Part shown: positions 26,993 to 35,582 of the stretch, piece after piece
How the letters are laid out: every line of letters starts with the position of its first letter
Position numbering within the stretch: the stretch's first letter is position 1
NCBI GenBank assembly: GCA_028821675.1
Contig: JAPKFG010000005.1
Span: forward strand, 1 to 35,582
DNA: 35,582 bases
Direction: 5' to 3'
Source: Candidatus Poseidoniales archaeon
GTDB taxonomy: Archaea; Thermoplasmatota; Poseidoniia; Poseidoniales; Thalassarchaeaceae
Made by a program: the position numbers and the translations under genes
The notes under the pieces: model-generated
Told to the model about the DNA's origin: nothing
Database searches by the model: none
The model's input: the letters and a program-made list of their open reading frames with translations, nothing else

Positions 26993-27856
26993 ATGAAGGT
27001 CAAGACCTACGAACTCACGAACACCATCGAAGTCGAGGAACTCGAAGCTGGTATCATCATCGATTACAGCATCGAGGCAGCAGACGGCAAGAACGTCAAA
27101 CTACCAGGTGCATTTGAGAGTGATTACCGACCCGATCTCATCCGACGCGCTGTCCATTCATCACGCGCAAACCGACGCCAATCGTACGGCCACCGCGAAC
27201 ACGTTGGGAAGCGTGCCCCTCAACCCGGAATGAAGCATTCGGTGGAATGGTGGGGCAAGGGTCGTGGTGTCAGCCGTATCATGCGAAAGACCGGTGCACG
27301 TACCGGTGCTCAAAACCCACACACACGCGGTGGACGTCGCGCGCACGGACCCATGGTTCAGAAGGAGTGGGCACAGAAACTCAACACCAAGGAATCCAAT
27401 GCTGCCCGCGACTCTGCGATTGCAGCAACCGCAGATGCAGATAAGGTCGCTGCCCGCGGCCACCAATTCAGTGACAATGTCCGTTTCCCAATCGTCCTTG
27501 GAGGTTATTCCGAGGATGGTGAAAACTACGATGTCGAGAATCTACCTCTTGAGAAGGCCACCAAGAAATTCATCGCAATGATGGATAGCATTGGTATTGG
27601 AGAGGACCTAACTCGAGCCAACAATGGACGCAACATCCGTGCCGGCAAAGGCAAGATGCGCGGCCGTCGACGTCGGACCCCACGAAGCATACTCTTGGTC
27701 GTTGCACAGCGCGACGCCCTCGCCAAGGCAGCACGCAATGTCCCTGGAGTGGACGTTGCTGTCGCCAAGGACCTCTGCGCCGAGGATTTGGCGCCTGGTG
27801 GTGACGCAGGCCGTCTCACTGTCTGGACGAAGTCGGCCATCTCGGCATTGGAGTGA
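26993..27856 (+). CDS. rpl4: ribosomal protein uL4
   Basis: 287 aa; GKRAPQPGMKHSVEWWGKGRGVSRIM, GAQNPHTRGGRRAHGP; gene order. Confidence 0.96.
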   Translation: MKVKTYELTNTIEVEELEAGIIIDYSIEAADGKNVKLPGAFESDYRPDLIRRAVHSSRANRRQSYGHREHVGKRAPQPGMKHSVEWWGKGRGVSRIMRKTGARTGAQNPHTRGGRRAHGPMVQKEWAQKLNTKESNAARDSAIAATADADKVAARGHQFSDNVRFPIVLGGYSEDGENYDVENLPLEKATKKFIAMMDSIGIGEDLTRANNGRNIRAGKGKMRGRRRRTPRSILLVVAQRDALAKAARNVPGVDVAVAKDLCAEDLAPGGDAGRLTVWTKSAISALE

Positions 27857-27861
27857 TTGAA

Positions 27862-28149
27862 ATGGATCCATACAAAATTCTCCTCATGCCTTGGATTACC
27901 GAAAAATCTCTCGAAGCCCGTCGTGTTGCGTCTGAAGATATTGGCTATGCAGAGAACAACAACCGTTTGGAGTTCATTGTTCAACGCGAGGCAAACAAGG
28001 CAGACATCAAGGCTGCTGTTGAGGATCTCTTCGATGTCAAAGTGGCCAAGGTCAACACTCGAATCTGCAAGGAAGGCAAGCATGCCAGCGTCAAACTCGC
28101 CGAGGGTTATGATGCCGAAGAGACAGCATTGAAGCTGGGAGCATTCTGA
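27862..28149 (+). CDS. rpl23: ribosomal protein uL23
   Basis: MDPYKILLMPWITEKSLEA...NRLEFIVQREANKADIKAAVEDLFDVKVAKVNT; gene order. Track start 27853 is an alternative. Confidence 0.96.
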   Translation: MDPYKILLMPWITEKSLEARRVASEDIGYAENNNRLEFIVQREANKADIKAAVEDLFDVKVAKVNTRICKEGKHASVKLAEGYDAEETALKLGAF

Positions 28150-28164
28150 TTGGAGGTGTGATGT

Positions 28165-28884
28165 ATGGGCAAGCGAATTCGTGCACAGCGTCGTGGTTCT
28201 TCACCCAAGAATCGTGTAAACAGCCATCGATTCCCTGGTGCAAACCGTCTCCCGCGTAAGGATGATGATGTGGCCGAAGTTGTGGATATGATTCACAGCC
28301 CAGTACACACGGGTCCTCTGGCCAAGTTGAAGTTTGACGATGGGACCACGGGTCATGTCGCAGCGACAGAAGGTATGTTCGTCGGTCAGAAGGTCGCTTT
28401 CGGAGAGAAAGTTAGCCTACGGCCCGGCAACGTGACCACTCTTGCCCATATTCCTGAAGGAACTGCCATTTGCAATGTCGAATGTCGACCCGGTGACGGC
28501 GGAAAATTCGCTCGCTCAGGTGGCAACAATGCAATGCTTGAAACTCGAATGGGTGACAGAGTTCGCGTTCGATTGCCGAGTGGTAATCTCAAGGATCTTC
28601 CTGCCAAGTGTCGAGCCACCATCGGTGTTCTCGCAGGACACGGGCGCACTGAGAAACCTCTGATGAAGGCCGGTGCGGCATTCTATCGCGCAAAAGCGCG
28701 AGGCAAACCCTACCCTACTGTCAGTGGAGTGGCGATGAATCCCGTCGACCACCCTCATGGCGGTGGAAACCATCAGGCCGTCCACGGTCCAAACAGCGTT
28801 TCCCGAAACGCACCACCAGGCCAGAAGGTCGGGAACATCGCCCCCAGCCGCACGGGACGCGGCCGAGGCAAGAGAAAGGAGTGA
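28165..28884 (+). CDS. rpl2: ribosomal protein uL2
   Basis: GKRIRAQRRGS; VSGVAMNPVDHPHGGGNHQ. Confidence 0.97.
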   Translation: MGKRIRAQRRGSSPKNRVNSHRFPGANRLPRKDDDVAEVVDMIHSPVHTGPLAKLKFDDGTTGHVAATEGMFVGQKVAFGEKVSLRPGNVTTLAHIPEGTAICNVECRPGDGGKFARSGGNNAMLETRMGDRVRVRLPSGNLKDLPAKCRATIGVLAGHGRTEKPLMKAGAAFYRAKARGKPYPTVSGVAMNPVDHPHGGGNHQAVHGPNSVSRNAPPGQKVGNIAPSRTGRGRGKRKE

Positions 28885-28890
28885 TTCTGA

Positions 28891-29412
28891 ATGGCACGTC
28901 GTAAGAAGGTCATACGTACTCCCAAGGCAGCACGCCGTGCCGCGCGCAAGCGTCGTTCGGGTGTCTCAGAACGTCGCAAGAAGGTGTTCACCTATCGTGG
29001 TCTGACGGTTGAGGAACTTCAGGCACTCCCAATGTTTGCTCCCGAAGATGATCCAGATGTACTATCTGTGGAGTCCATCATGCCTGCGCGTGCGCGTCGC
29101 AGTATGTCACGTGGATATGCAGCAGGGATCACCAATGGCGGCGCGAATCTAGAAGAAGCACATTTCATCAATCGTCTTAGAGAAAATCCTGACAAGAAGG
29201 CCAAGACCCACTGTCGTTCACTCTACATTCTACCCGAGATGGTCGGCCGAACTCTTGGCGTCCATGATGGACGCTCTTTCAAGATGGTCGAAATCTTGCC
29301 CGAGATGATTGGACATGCTCTTGGTGAATACGCGTCAACCCGACGCAGTGTAACACACACTGGCCCGGGTGTAGGTGCAACCCGGTCCAGTAAGCACGTG
29401 GCCCTGAAGTGA
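28891..29412 (+). CDS. rps19: ribosomal protein uS19
   Basis: FTYRGLTVEELQALP; TLGVHDGRSFKMVEILPEMIGHALGEYASTRR. Confidence 0.96.
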   Translation: MARRKKVIRTPKAARRAARKRRSGVSERRKKVFTYRGLTVEELQALPMFAPEDDPDVLSVESIMPARARRSMSRGYAAGITNGGANLEEAHFINRLRENPDKKAKTHCRSLYILPEMVGRTLGVHDGRSFKMVEILPEMIGHALGEYASTRRSVTHTGPGVGATRSSKHVALK

Positions 29413-29422
29413 GGTGAAAAGA

Positions 29423-29959
29423 ATGAGTCGAGATCTTTCCAAACCCCAATCCGGATACACACAATTGCTGAAAGGCAGCCGATTAGCGGTTGCCCGCGCT
29501 GTGAATCGAGATATTCACCACAAGCACTGCTACCAGATTGCACGCGCTGTGAAGGGCATGTATGCAGGTGACGCCGTATCGTATCTTGAGAAGGTTGTCA
29601 AGCAGGAAGTCGCCATTCCATACAAGCGCAGAAGTCGCGCAGGAAAGGGTGGCAACACAATGGCTGGGCACCGCAAGGGCAAGATGGGTCCCGGTCGTTA
29701 CCCACACAACGCATCAATTGCCTTCATCAAACTCATCGAGAGTGCCATGGACAACGCACGTCAGCATCACGAAGACATCGATGCGGAAGACATGGTCATC
29801 ACACACTTGGCTGCACACCGTGGTCAAGTCAGCAAGGCAATGCGCCCCCGTGCACGTGGGCGCGCGACCCCAAGTAACCACTATCAAGTCAATCTCGAGA
29901 TTTTCCTTGAGGACATGTCAGCGGATGCTGATGAAGACGAAGAGGAGGATGATTACTGA
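29423..29959 (+). CDS. rpl22: ribosomal protein uL22
   Basis: AVKGMYAGDAVSYLEKVV...AHRGQVSKAMRPRARGRATPSNHYQVNLEIFL; gene order. Track start 29414 is an alternative. Confidence 0.95.
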   Translation: MSRDLSKPQSGYTQLLKGSRLAVARAVNRDIHHKHCYQIARAVKGMYAGDAVSYLEKVVKQEVAIPYKRRSRAGKGGNTMAGHRKGKMGPGRYPHNASIAFIKLIESAMDNARQHHEDIDAEDMVITHLAAHRGQVSKAMRPRARGRATPSNHYQVNLEIFLEDMSADADEDEEEDDY

Positions 29960-31122
29960 TGTCACATAACAGTACCATTCGTAAATTCATCGACCGCAAC
30001 GTCGAACGTCATTTGGTCCGCGAATTCCTCTTGTCCAAGACTGAGCGAGCAGGCTTCGGTGGCCTTGATTTCCAGCGTACTCCAGAGGGTACGAAGGTGA
30101 CTCTTTCGGCGGAGCGCGTGGGTATGGTCATTGGTAGAAAGGGCAAGATCATCAACGAATTACAGCGCCGCCTCCAAGATTTCAATCTTATTAATCCACG
30201 ACTTGAAGTTGCAGAGATTGAGATTCCTGAACTCAATGCTCAGGTGATGGCAAGCAAGCTTGCCAGTGCACTTGAGCGTGGGTGGTACTTCCGTCGTGCA
30301 GGACACTCCACCCTACTCAATATCATGGATAAAGGTGCCAAGGGTTGCCTTGTTGTATTGAGTGGGAAACTCACTGGCAGCCGAAATCGAACCCAGAAGT
30401 TCCAAGCGGGTCACATCAAATATTGTGGTGACACTGCACTCCAGTTCATGGATATTGGAAAGTCTGTCTGTGTCAAGAAACTCGGAACCATTGGTTGCAC
30501 AGTTGCTATCATGCGCCCGGGCAGCAAGTTGCCACACGAAATCGAAATCAAATCCCGTCATGAAGTGGGTCTTTCTCCACTTATTGACGCAATCCCCATC
30601 AAGGAAGTAAGCGAAGATTTGCCTGAACCCATTGTCGAAGAGGTTCCCGAGGGAGAAATCCTTGAGGAAGCCATCGATGAAGATCCTGAAGCAGAAGGCG
30701 TTGTTGAAGTCGCAGTTGAAGCGGTCAAAGATGTCGCAGGTGAAGTTGTTGAAGGCGTTGTTGATGTTGCTGGTGAGGTCGTTGAAGCGGTCAAAGAAAC
30801 CGGTGGCGCTGCAATTGATGCAGTCAAAGATGTCGCAGGTGAAGTTGTAGAAGCCGCAGCAGAGGTTGTTGAAGAACTTGCAGAGGGCGATGTAATTGGT
30901 GCAGCATCTGAAGTCGTCGAAGGCGTCGTAGAAGTTACCGAAGCCGCCGTTGAAGGCGCTATAGACACCGCTAAAGAGGTCGTGGAAGGAGTTGTTGAAG
31001 TGGCCACAGAGGTCGTTGATTCTGCCAAAGATATCGCTAGTGAAGTTGTTGAAGGCGTCAAGGATGTTGTTGAAGAGATCCTTGACCACGATTCTGAATC
31101 TGAAGAGGAGGCGACCGAATGA
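29959..31122 (+). CDS. rps3: ribosomal protein uS3 with long C-terminal repeat extension
   Basis: KH domain (GMVIGRKGKIINELQRRLQ) and S3 C-domain (GHIKYCGDTALQFMDIGKSVCVKKLGTIGCTVAIMRPG); then about 170 residues of acidic/hydrophobic repeats. Confidence 0.95.
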   Translation: MSHNSTIRKFIDRNVERHLVREFLLSKTERAGFGGLDFQRTPEGTKVTLSAERVGMVIGRKGKIINELQRRLQDFNLINPRLEVAEIEIPELNAQVMASKLASALERGWYFRRAGHSTLLNIMDKGAKGCLVVLSGKLTGSRNRTQKFQAGHIKYCGDTALQFMDIGKSVCVKKLGTIGCTVAIMRPGSKLPHEIEIKSRHEVGLSPLIDAIPIKEVSEDLPEPIVEEVPEGEILEEAIDEDPEAEGVVEVAVEAVKDVAGEVVEGVVDVAGEVVEAVKETGGAAIDAVKDVAGEVVEAAAEVVEELAEGDVIGAASEVVEGVVEVTEAAVEGAIDTAKEVVEGVVEVATEVVDSAKDIASEVVEGVKDVVEEILDHDSESEEEATE

Positions 31123-31319
31123 CCCATGTCAAGTCCCGTGATATCGACAATATGTCGGATGAAGCACGCGAATCTCGCTTGCTCGAACTCCGAGAAGATT
31201 TACTCCAGTTGCGCGCACAGCAAGCACTGGGCGGTTCCGCTTCCAATCTAGGTGCATACAAGGCGACTCGTCGCTCAATTGCGCGCCTGTTGACGAAAAT
31301 GAATGAAAACAAGGAGTGA
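31119..31319 (+). CDS. rpl29: ribosomal protein uL29
   Basis: 66 aa; LLELREDLLQLRAQQALGG...RRSIARLLT; gene order. Confidence 0.93.
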   Translation: MTHVKSRDIDNMSDEARESRLLELREDLLQLRAQQALGGSASNLGAYKATRRSIARLLTKMNENKE

Positions 31320-31326
31320 TCACTGA

Positions 31327-31626
31327 ATGGCCGCAATCTGTAATCTGTGTGGGCTCCCCGATGAACTGTGTATTTGTCAAGAAATCGCTAAGGAACAACA
31401 GAAAGCAATCATCAGTACAGTACGAAGGAGGTATGGGAAAATGGTAACAATCGTAGAAGGTATCGACGATACCGCGATCGACATCAACCAACTCGCAAAG
31501 ATTCTGAAGAGTGCATGCGCCAGTGGCGGCACCGTCAAGGGTCGTACAATCGAACTCCAGGGTGAGCACAAGAAGCGTGCTGCTCAGATTCTGAAGAAGA
31601 ATGGATATCAAGTGGAGGTGCGCTGA
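31327..31626 (+). CDS. translation initiation factor aIF1 (SUI1 family)
   Basis: CNLCGLPDELCIC N-terminus; MVTIVEGIDDTAIDINQLAKILKSACASGGTVKGRTIELQGEHKKRA. Confidence 0.95.
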   Translation: MAAICNLCGLPDELCICQEIAKEQQKAIISTVRRRYGKMVTIVEGIDDTAIDINQLAKILKSACASGGTVKGRTIELQGEHKKRAAQILKKNGYQVEVR

Positions 31627-31887
31627 ATGAGTGATAGTATCCACATGCCATTCCTAGCCCGGAACCTGACGGTCCAGGCTTCTCCCGATTCGGACCTCAT
31701 CGGCCTGTCGGGAACTGTGGTCGGCGAGACACGTCGTACCATCGCTGTCGACGTTGGGGGGCAAACCAAGACCCTCGCAAAGAACGTTATCGACTTCACC
31801 CTCGACAACGAGGAAGAAATCATCCAAGGCGCCATGGTGTGTCAGCGTCCTGAAGACAGGATTCACCGAAATTACCGGAGGAATTGA
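31627..31887 (+). CDS. rnp1: RNase P protein component 1 (Rpp29)
   Basis: 86 aa; LIGLSGTVVGETRRTIAVDV...KNVIDFTL; located between aIF1 and uS17 as in many archaea. Confidence 0.88.
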   Translation: MSDSIHMPFLARNLTVQASPDSDLIGLSGTVVGETRRTIAVDVGGQTKTLAKNVIDFTLDNEEEIIQGAMVCQRPEDRIHRNYRRN

Positions 31888-32222
31888 ACATGAGAGATAT
31901 TGGAGTTGACATCAACGAACCCCTAGGTGAATGGGATGGGGACGAAAACTGCCCATTCTACGGTTCTCTGCGCTTGCGTGGTCAGATTATCGAAGGTACA
32001 ATTGCCAAGGTTGGCATGCAGAATTCTATCATCGTCGAGCGCGAACACATCCGTTACATGCAGAAGTTCGAGCGCTACGAAAAGCGCACACGTCGATATG
32101 CTGCTCACCTTCCTTCGTGTATTGGAGAAGTGAATGTTGGAGACAATGTCCGAATCATGGAATGCCGACCTCTATCCAAGACTGTTACATTCTGTGTCAT
32201 TGAAACGGAGGCGAGTGCATGA
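31884..32222 (+). CDS. rps17: ribosomal protein uS17
   Basis: CPFYGSLRLRGQIIEGTIAKVGMQNSIIVEREHIRYMQKFERYEKRTRR. Confidence 0.96.
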   Translation: MNMRDIGVDINEPLGEWDGDENCPFYGSLRLRGQIIEGTIAKVGMQNSIIVEREHIRYMQKFERYEKRTRRYAAHLPSCIGEVNVGDNVRIMECRPLSKTVTFCVIETEASA

Positions 32223-32617
32223 GAGGTATTTCATCCAGGGTGACCCGTGGTCTACCAACTGCGGCTCGTATCCAGTGTGTAGACAACACCGGCGCAAAGG
32301 TTGTCCAACTGATTTCAGTACTCAACACAGGTGGAACTGCACGCCGATATCCAGCAGGTGGTGTAGGTGACTTGATCGTTGTGACCGTCAAAAAAGGTAC
32401 ACCTGAAACCCGCCGACAAATATTCCACGCAGTCATTGTTCGACAAAGGCGCCCATTCCTTCGGTCAGATGGAACATGGGTTCAGTTCGAAGACAATGCC
32501 TGTGTTCTCGTCAACGAGCGCGGAGAAGTTCGCGGCTCGGATATCAAGGGACCTGTGAGCCGCGAAGCTGCGGAACGTTGGCCCCGAATCGCTGCAACGG
32601 CGAAACAAATCGTGTGA
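32219..32617 (+). CDS. rpl14: ribosomal protein uL14
   Basis: IQCVDNTGAKVVQLISV...VGDLIVVTVKKGTPETRRQIFHAVIVRQR. Confidence 0.97.
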   Translation: MRGISSRVTRGLPTAARIQCVDNTGAKVVQLISVLNTGGTARRYPAGGVGDLIVVTVKKGTPETRRQIFHAVIVRQRRPFLRSDGTWVQFEDNACVLVNERGEVRGSDIKGPVSREAAERWPRIAATAKQIV

Positions 32618-32627
32618 GGTGTATAGA

Positions 32628-33053
32628 ATGGTCAGTAAGTCTCCAAACAAGCAGCGAAAGGCTGCTGCAAATGCACCATTGCATACCCAGCGCAAGCGTC
32701 TACGCGCGCGATGCCTTGATCCGAACTACATCAACATTCGAAATGTGACAATTCGCGTCGGCGATGAAGTTGAAATTCACCGCGGTGACTTCGGTCACCC
32801 CAATTCACAGAAGGGCGACAAGGGCAAGCGCCATGGTGAAGCACGAGGCAAATCTGGTCTTCGAGCAACCGTTGCCAGCATCGATCCGGGTGCGGGTAAC
32901 GTATTCGTTGAGGGCCTTACACATTCCAAGGCTGATGGGAAGGAAGAGGGCATCCCTGTCCACTCATCCAATGTCGTCGTCGTCAAGGTCGATGACAGCG
33001 ACCCCATTCGCTTGAAGAAATTACAATCACGTAACGGAGGCGATGACGAATGA
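32628..33053 (+). CDS. rpl24: ribosomal protein uL24
   Basis: SPNKQRKAAANAPLHTQRKRLRARCLDP...RVGDEVEIHRGDFG. Track start 32619 is an alternative. Confidence 0.95.
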   Translation: MVSKSPNKQRKAAANAPLHTQRKRLRARCLDPNYINIRNVTIRVGDEVEIHRGDFGHPNSQKGDKGKRHGEARGKSGLRATVASIDPGAGNVFVEGLTHSKADGKEEGIPVHSSNVVVVKVDDSDPIRLKKLQSRNGGDDE

Positions 33054-33748
33054 GTTCCAGCCACATGAAGCGATTGGCCATGCCACGAAGCTGGCCATTG
33101 ACCCGCAAGACGGATATCTGGATTTCTCGGCCTCGTCCGAGTGGCCATCCCATTGAGCGATGCATGGCACTCGGTGTTGTGCTTCGTGACGTTCTCGGTG
33201 TAGCCAAGTCCATGAGAGAAGCCAAACGCGCACTGGCGACTCGTCGTATTCTCGTCGATGGTCGAGTGACCACAGACATGCGTCGTGGTGTCGGTGTCAT
33301 GGATGTTCTGACCGTGGGTGATGAGCACTACCGCTGCGTATTGGACACCAATGGCAAACTCCGTTACGCTTCAATTTCAGCTAAGGAAGCTGCACTCAAG
33401 TTGTGCCGTATCGATGGAAAAACCACCATCAAAGGTGGCGTAACTCAACTCAATCTCCACGATGGTCGCAACATCAACGTCAAGGATGCGAACAAGTACA
33501 ACACCATGGATACCCTGGTTCTTGCCGTTGATTCTCAGAAGATTAAGAAGCATCACAAATTCACATCTGGTGCAAACTGCTACCTGATTGGTGGCAGTCA
33601 CATCGGCAGCACAGCCACGATGAGCGAATACGTTGTCAAGCGTTCAAGCAAAGACAACGAGGTCCTATTCGGCGACTTCGGCACCATTGTTGATCACGTA
33701 TTCGTGGTTGCTGATGCCAGCCTACCATTGGATGAGGTGAACGCATGA
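33050..33748 (+). CDS. rps4e: ribosomal protein eS4
   Basis: HMKRLAMPRSWPLTRKTDIWISRPRPSGHPIERCMALGVVLRDVL. Confidence 0.96.
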   Translation: MSSSHMKRLAMPRSWPLTRKTDIWISRPRPSGHPIERCMALGVVLRDVLGVAKSMREAKRALATRRILVDGRVTTDMRRGVGVMDVLTVGDEHYRCVLDTNGKLRYASISAKEAALKLCRIDGKTTIKGGVTQLNLHDGRNINVKDANKYNTMDTLVLAVDSQKIKKHHKFTSGANCYLIGGSHIGSTATMSEYVVKRSSKDNEVLFGDFGTIVDHVFVVADASLPLDEVNA

Positions 33749-34272
33749 GTGAAATGAACAATCCAATGCTAATCCCGCGGATTACCAAGGTAACCGTGAA
33801 CATCGGTGTTGGTGAAGGCGGCAATCGCCTTCTGTTGGCAGAGCGTGTTCTCGGCTTGATTTCAGGTCTTGACCCAGTTCGCACCATCTCCAAGAAGACA
33901 AATCGTGATTTGGGAACCCGTGAAGGGGCCCCGATTGGATGCAAGGTGACCCTGCGTGGAACCGAGCACGTAGACAAATTCCTCAAGGACGCCTTCTGGT
34001 GTCGTGAGAACACATTGCCCGCTTACAACTGGGATGCTTCAGGCAACTTGTCTTTCGGAATTCGAGACTACACTGACTTCCCTGAGATGAAGTATGACCC
34101 GGAGATTGGCATTTTCGGCATGGACGTCAACGTCGTGCTAGAGCGCCCTGGTCACCGAGTCAGTCGTCGTCGGCGTCGAAAGGCGAGGGTCGGCATCTCT
34201 CATCGCGTAACTCGCGAGGAGAGTCTAGAGTGGTTCAAGGGTCGATTTGACCTTACTGTATTGGAGGAGTGA
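33745..34272 (+). CDS. rpl5: ribosomal protein uL5
   Basis: NPMLIPRITKVTVNIGVGEGGNRLLLAERVLGLISG; GREGAPIGCKVTLRG-like region. Confidence 0.96.
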   Translation: MSEMNNPMLIPRITKVTVNIGVGEGGNRLLLAERVLGLISGLDPVRTISKKTNRDLGTREGAPIGCKVTLRGTEHVDKFLKDAFWCRENTLPAYNWDASGNLSFGIRDYTDFPEMKYDPEIGIFGMDVNVVLERPGHRVSRRRRRKARVGISHRVTREESLEWFKGRFDLTVLEE

Positions 34273-34275
34273 AGC

Positions 34276-34428
34276 ATGGCACGAGATCACGGAGAGAAGA
34301 TTGGCCGAACTGTCGGCTGTCGTCGGTGTGGCCGCAAGCGCGGTATGATTCGTCGACATGGACTTCGTCTATGCCGCCAGTGTTTCCGGGACGTAGCCCC
34401 CCGAATTGGCTTTAAGAAATTTAGTTGA
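34276..34428 (+). CDS. rps14: ribosomal protein uS14 (zinc-binding form)
   Basis: 50 aa, below the ORF-track cutoff: [50 protein letters not shown]; CxxC...CxxC; between uL5 and uS8. Confidence 0.95.
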   Translation: MARDHGEKIGRTVGCRRCGRKRGMIRRHGLRLCRQCFRDVAPRIGFKKFS

Positions 34429-34440
34429 GGTGATGAAGAG

Positions 34441-34830
34441 ATGCAATTTGATCCCCTAAGTGACGCCTTTGTGCGAATCTACAATGCAGAACAAGCCGGC
34501 CATTACGAGGTTTCTCTTTCGCCGGCGAGCAAACTACTCGATAACATGTTGAAGATAATGCAGATTTCTGGGTACGTGGGTGAATACGAACGCGTATCCA
34601 ATGGACGCGGTGATGAATTCCGTGTTGAACTGGTTGGCGCCATCAACCGCTGTGGTGTGATTAAGCCACGACACAGTGTAAAGCGCGCTGAGTTCGACAA
34701 GTGGGAATCCCGTTACCTTCCAGCACGAGACTTCGGTCTACTGATTCTGACCACCAATCAAGGTGTCATGCATCATTACGACGCGAAAGAGGAGAAGATT
34801 GGTGGCCGTTTGTTGGCCTACATCTATTGA
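34441..34830 (+). CDS. rps8: ribosomal protein uS8
   Basis: DPLSDAFVRIYNAEQAG...DFGLLILTTNQGVMHHYDAKEEKIGGRLLAYIY. Confidence 0.96.
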   Translation: MQFDPLSDAFVRIYNAEQAGHYEVSLSPASKLLDNMLKIMQISGYVGEYERVSNGRGDEFRVELVGAINRCGVIKPRHSVKRAEFDKWESRYLPARDFGLLILTTNQGVMHHYDAKEEKIGGRLLAYIY

Positions 34831-34839
34831 GGTGATGAA

Positions 34840-35388
34840 ATGGTAAAGTTGGATCATATCAAGCACGTCATTGAACTCTCCGATGGTGTTGGCGCTGGAA
34901 TTGACGAAGGCACAGTCACTATCTCCAAGGATGGCACATCCCTTTCGCGTGAGTTCATTCATTCACGTGTCAGTGTTTCGATGAACGATGGCAATCTCGA
35001 GGTATTTTGTGACCTGCCACGCCGAAAGGAGAAGGCACTTGCAGGAACATGGGCCGCCCATCTTCGTAACATGAACAAGGGACTTTCAGAAGGTTTTGAA
35101 TATCGATTGAAGGCGGTATATTCTCACTTCCCAATGACCCTCAAGGTCCAAGGTTCCATTCTCACAATCACCAATCTCTTCGGGGAACGTATCCCGCGAA
35201 AGGCAGAACTGCCATGGACACCCGCTGAGGTGACAGTCAAGGTCGAGAATAAGACCGAGGTTGTTGTCACTGGCGCTGACAAAGAGAAGGTCGGACAGAC
35301 CAGTGCGAACATCGAACGCGCGTGCCGCATCCGTGGCCGAGATCGTCGAGTGTTCCAAGATGGCGTCTACATCGTCCAGAAGGCATGA
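34840..35388 (+). CDS. rpl6: ribosomal protein uL6
   Basis: 182 aa; MTLKVQGSILTITNLFGERIPRKAELP...VVTGADKEKVGQTSANIERACRIRGRDRRVFQDGVYIV. Confidence 0.96.
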   Translation: MVKLDHIKHVIELSDGVGAGIDEGTVTISKDGTSLSREFIHSRVSVSMNDGNLEVFCDLPRRKEKALAGTWAAHLRNMNKGLSEGFEYRLKAVYSHFPMTLKVQGSILTITNLFGERIPRKAELPWTPAEVTVKVENKTEVVVTGADKEKVGQTSANIERACRIRGRDRRVFQDGVYIVQKA

Positions 35389-35401
35389 AGGAGGAATCGG
35401 A

Positions 35402-35582
35402 ATGAGTGAATTATCTGACTTGACCGTTGCCCAACTCAAGGAACTTCTCAAGGAAGCAGGCTTGCCTGTGTCCGGGAAGAAGGCCGACCTCATCGTCCGA
35501 CTTGAAGAAGCCGAAGAACACGATGACGACATTGAAGAAGACATCGTAGAAGAAGACGATGATTTCGATGACTTTGATGACG
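35402..35582 (+). CDS. SAP-domain N-terminus of an ORF cut by the window end; possibly an N-terminally extended eL32 by position
   Basis: MSELSDLTVAQLKELLKEAGLPVSGKKADLIVRLEEAEEHDDDIEEDIVEEDDDFDDFDD...; SAP pattern followed by a strongly acidic linker. Confidence 0.7.
   Translation, partial: MSELSDLTVAQLKELLKEAGLPVSGKKADLIVRLEEAEEHDDDIEEDIVEEDDDFDDFDD

Noticed and set aside
30700-31086. uS3-tail DNA repeats as a CRISPR or mobile repeat
   Set aside because: Repeats are in-frame 33-bp coding units without spacers; explained by an 11-residue protein repeat.
30313-31127. 258-aa and 189-aa minus-strand ORFs opposite uS3
   Set aside because: Low-complexity shadow frames created by the repetitive GTTGAA-type codons of the uS3 tail.

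Overview
The window looks like a fragment of a euryarchaeal chromosome, plausibly Thermoplasmatota/Poseidoniia (Marine Group II-like). That placement is an inference from protein content, not a computed phylogeny. The right third (25969-35582) is an archaeal S10/spc ribosomal operon: uL3-uL4-uL23-uL2-uS19-uL22-uS3-uL29-aIF1-Rpp29-uS17-uL14-uL24-eS4-uL5-uS14-uS8-uL6, then a SAP-domain ORF cut by the window end. The rest contains a PrsW-like protease (cut by the window start), a three-gene glutamate-synthase-like operon with two FMN-barrel paralogs, a PAP2 protein, a SprT-like zincin, tRNA-Ala(GGC), tRNA-Arg(TCT), tRNA-Trp(CCA), a tiny unlisted eL41-like gene, a membrane-anchored subtilase with a SAP tail, an aminotransferase, two membrane proteins with overlapping convergent 3' ends, a large surface protein, a thermosome subunit, a ferredoxin-flavodoxin-SdhB-like fusion with an HdrB-like partner, and a Hef helicase/nuclease. 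The most notable signals are: (1) the SdhB-like and HdrB-like proteins keep recognisable family backbones but have lost most or all Fe-S ligand cysteines; (2) three unrelated genes share a 5'-leader hairpin with a 6-bp stem and a GTA loop, in which the stem bases covary; (3) a near-identical 22-bp promoter element lies upstream of eL41 and the uL3 operon; (4) uS3 carries a long 11-residue-repeat amphipathic tail. No CRISPR array or mobile element was seen.
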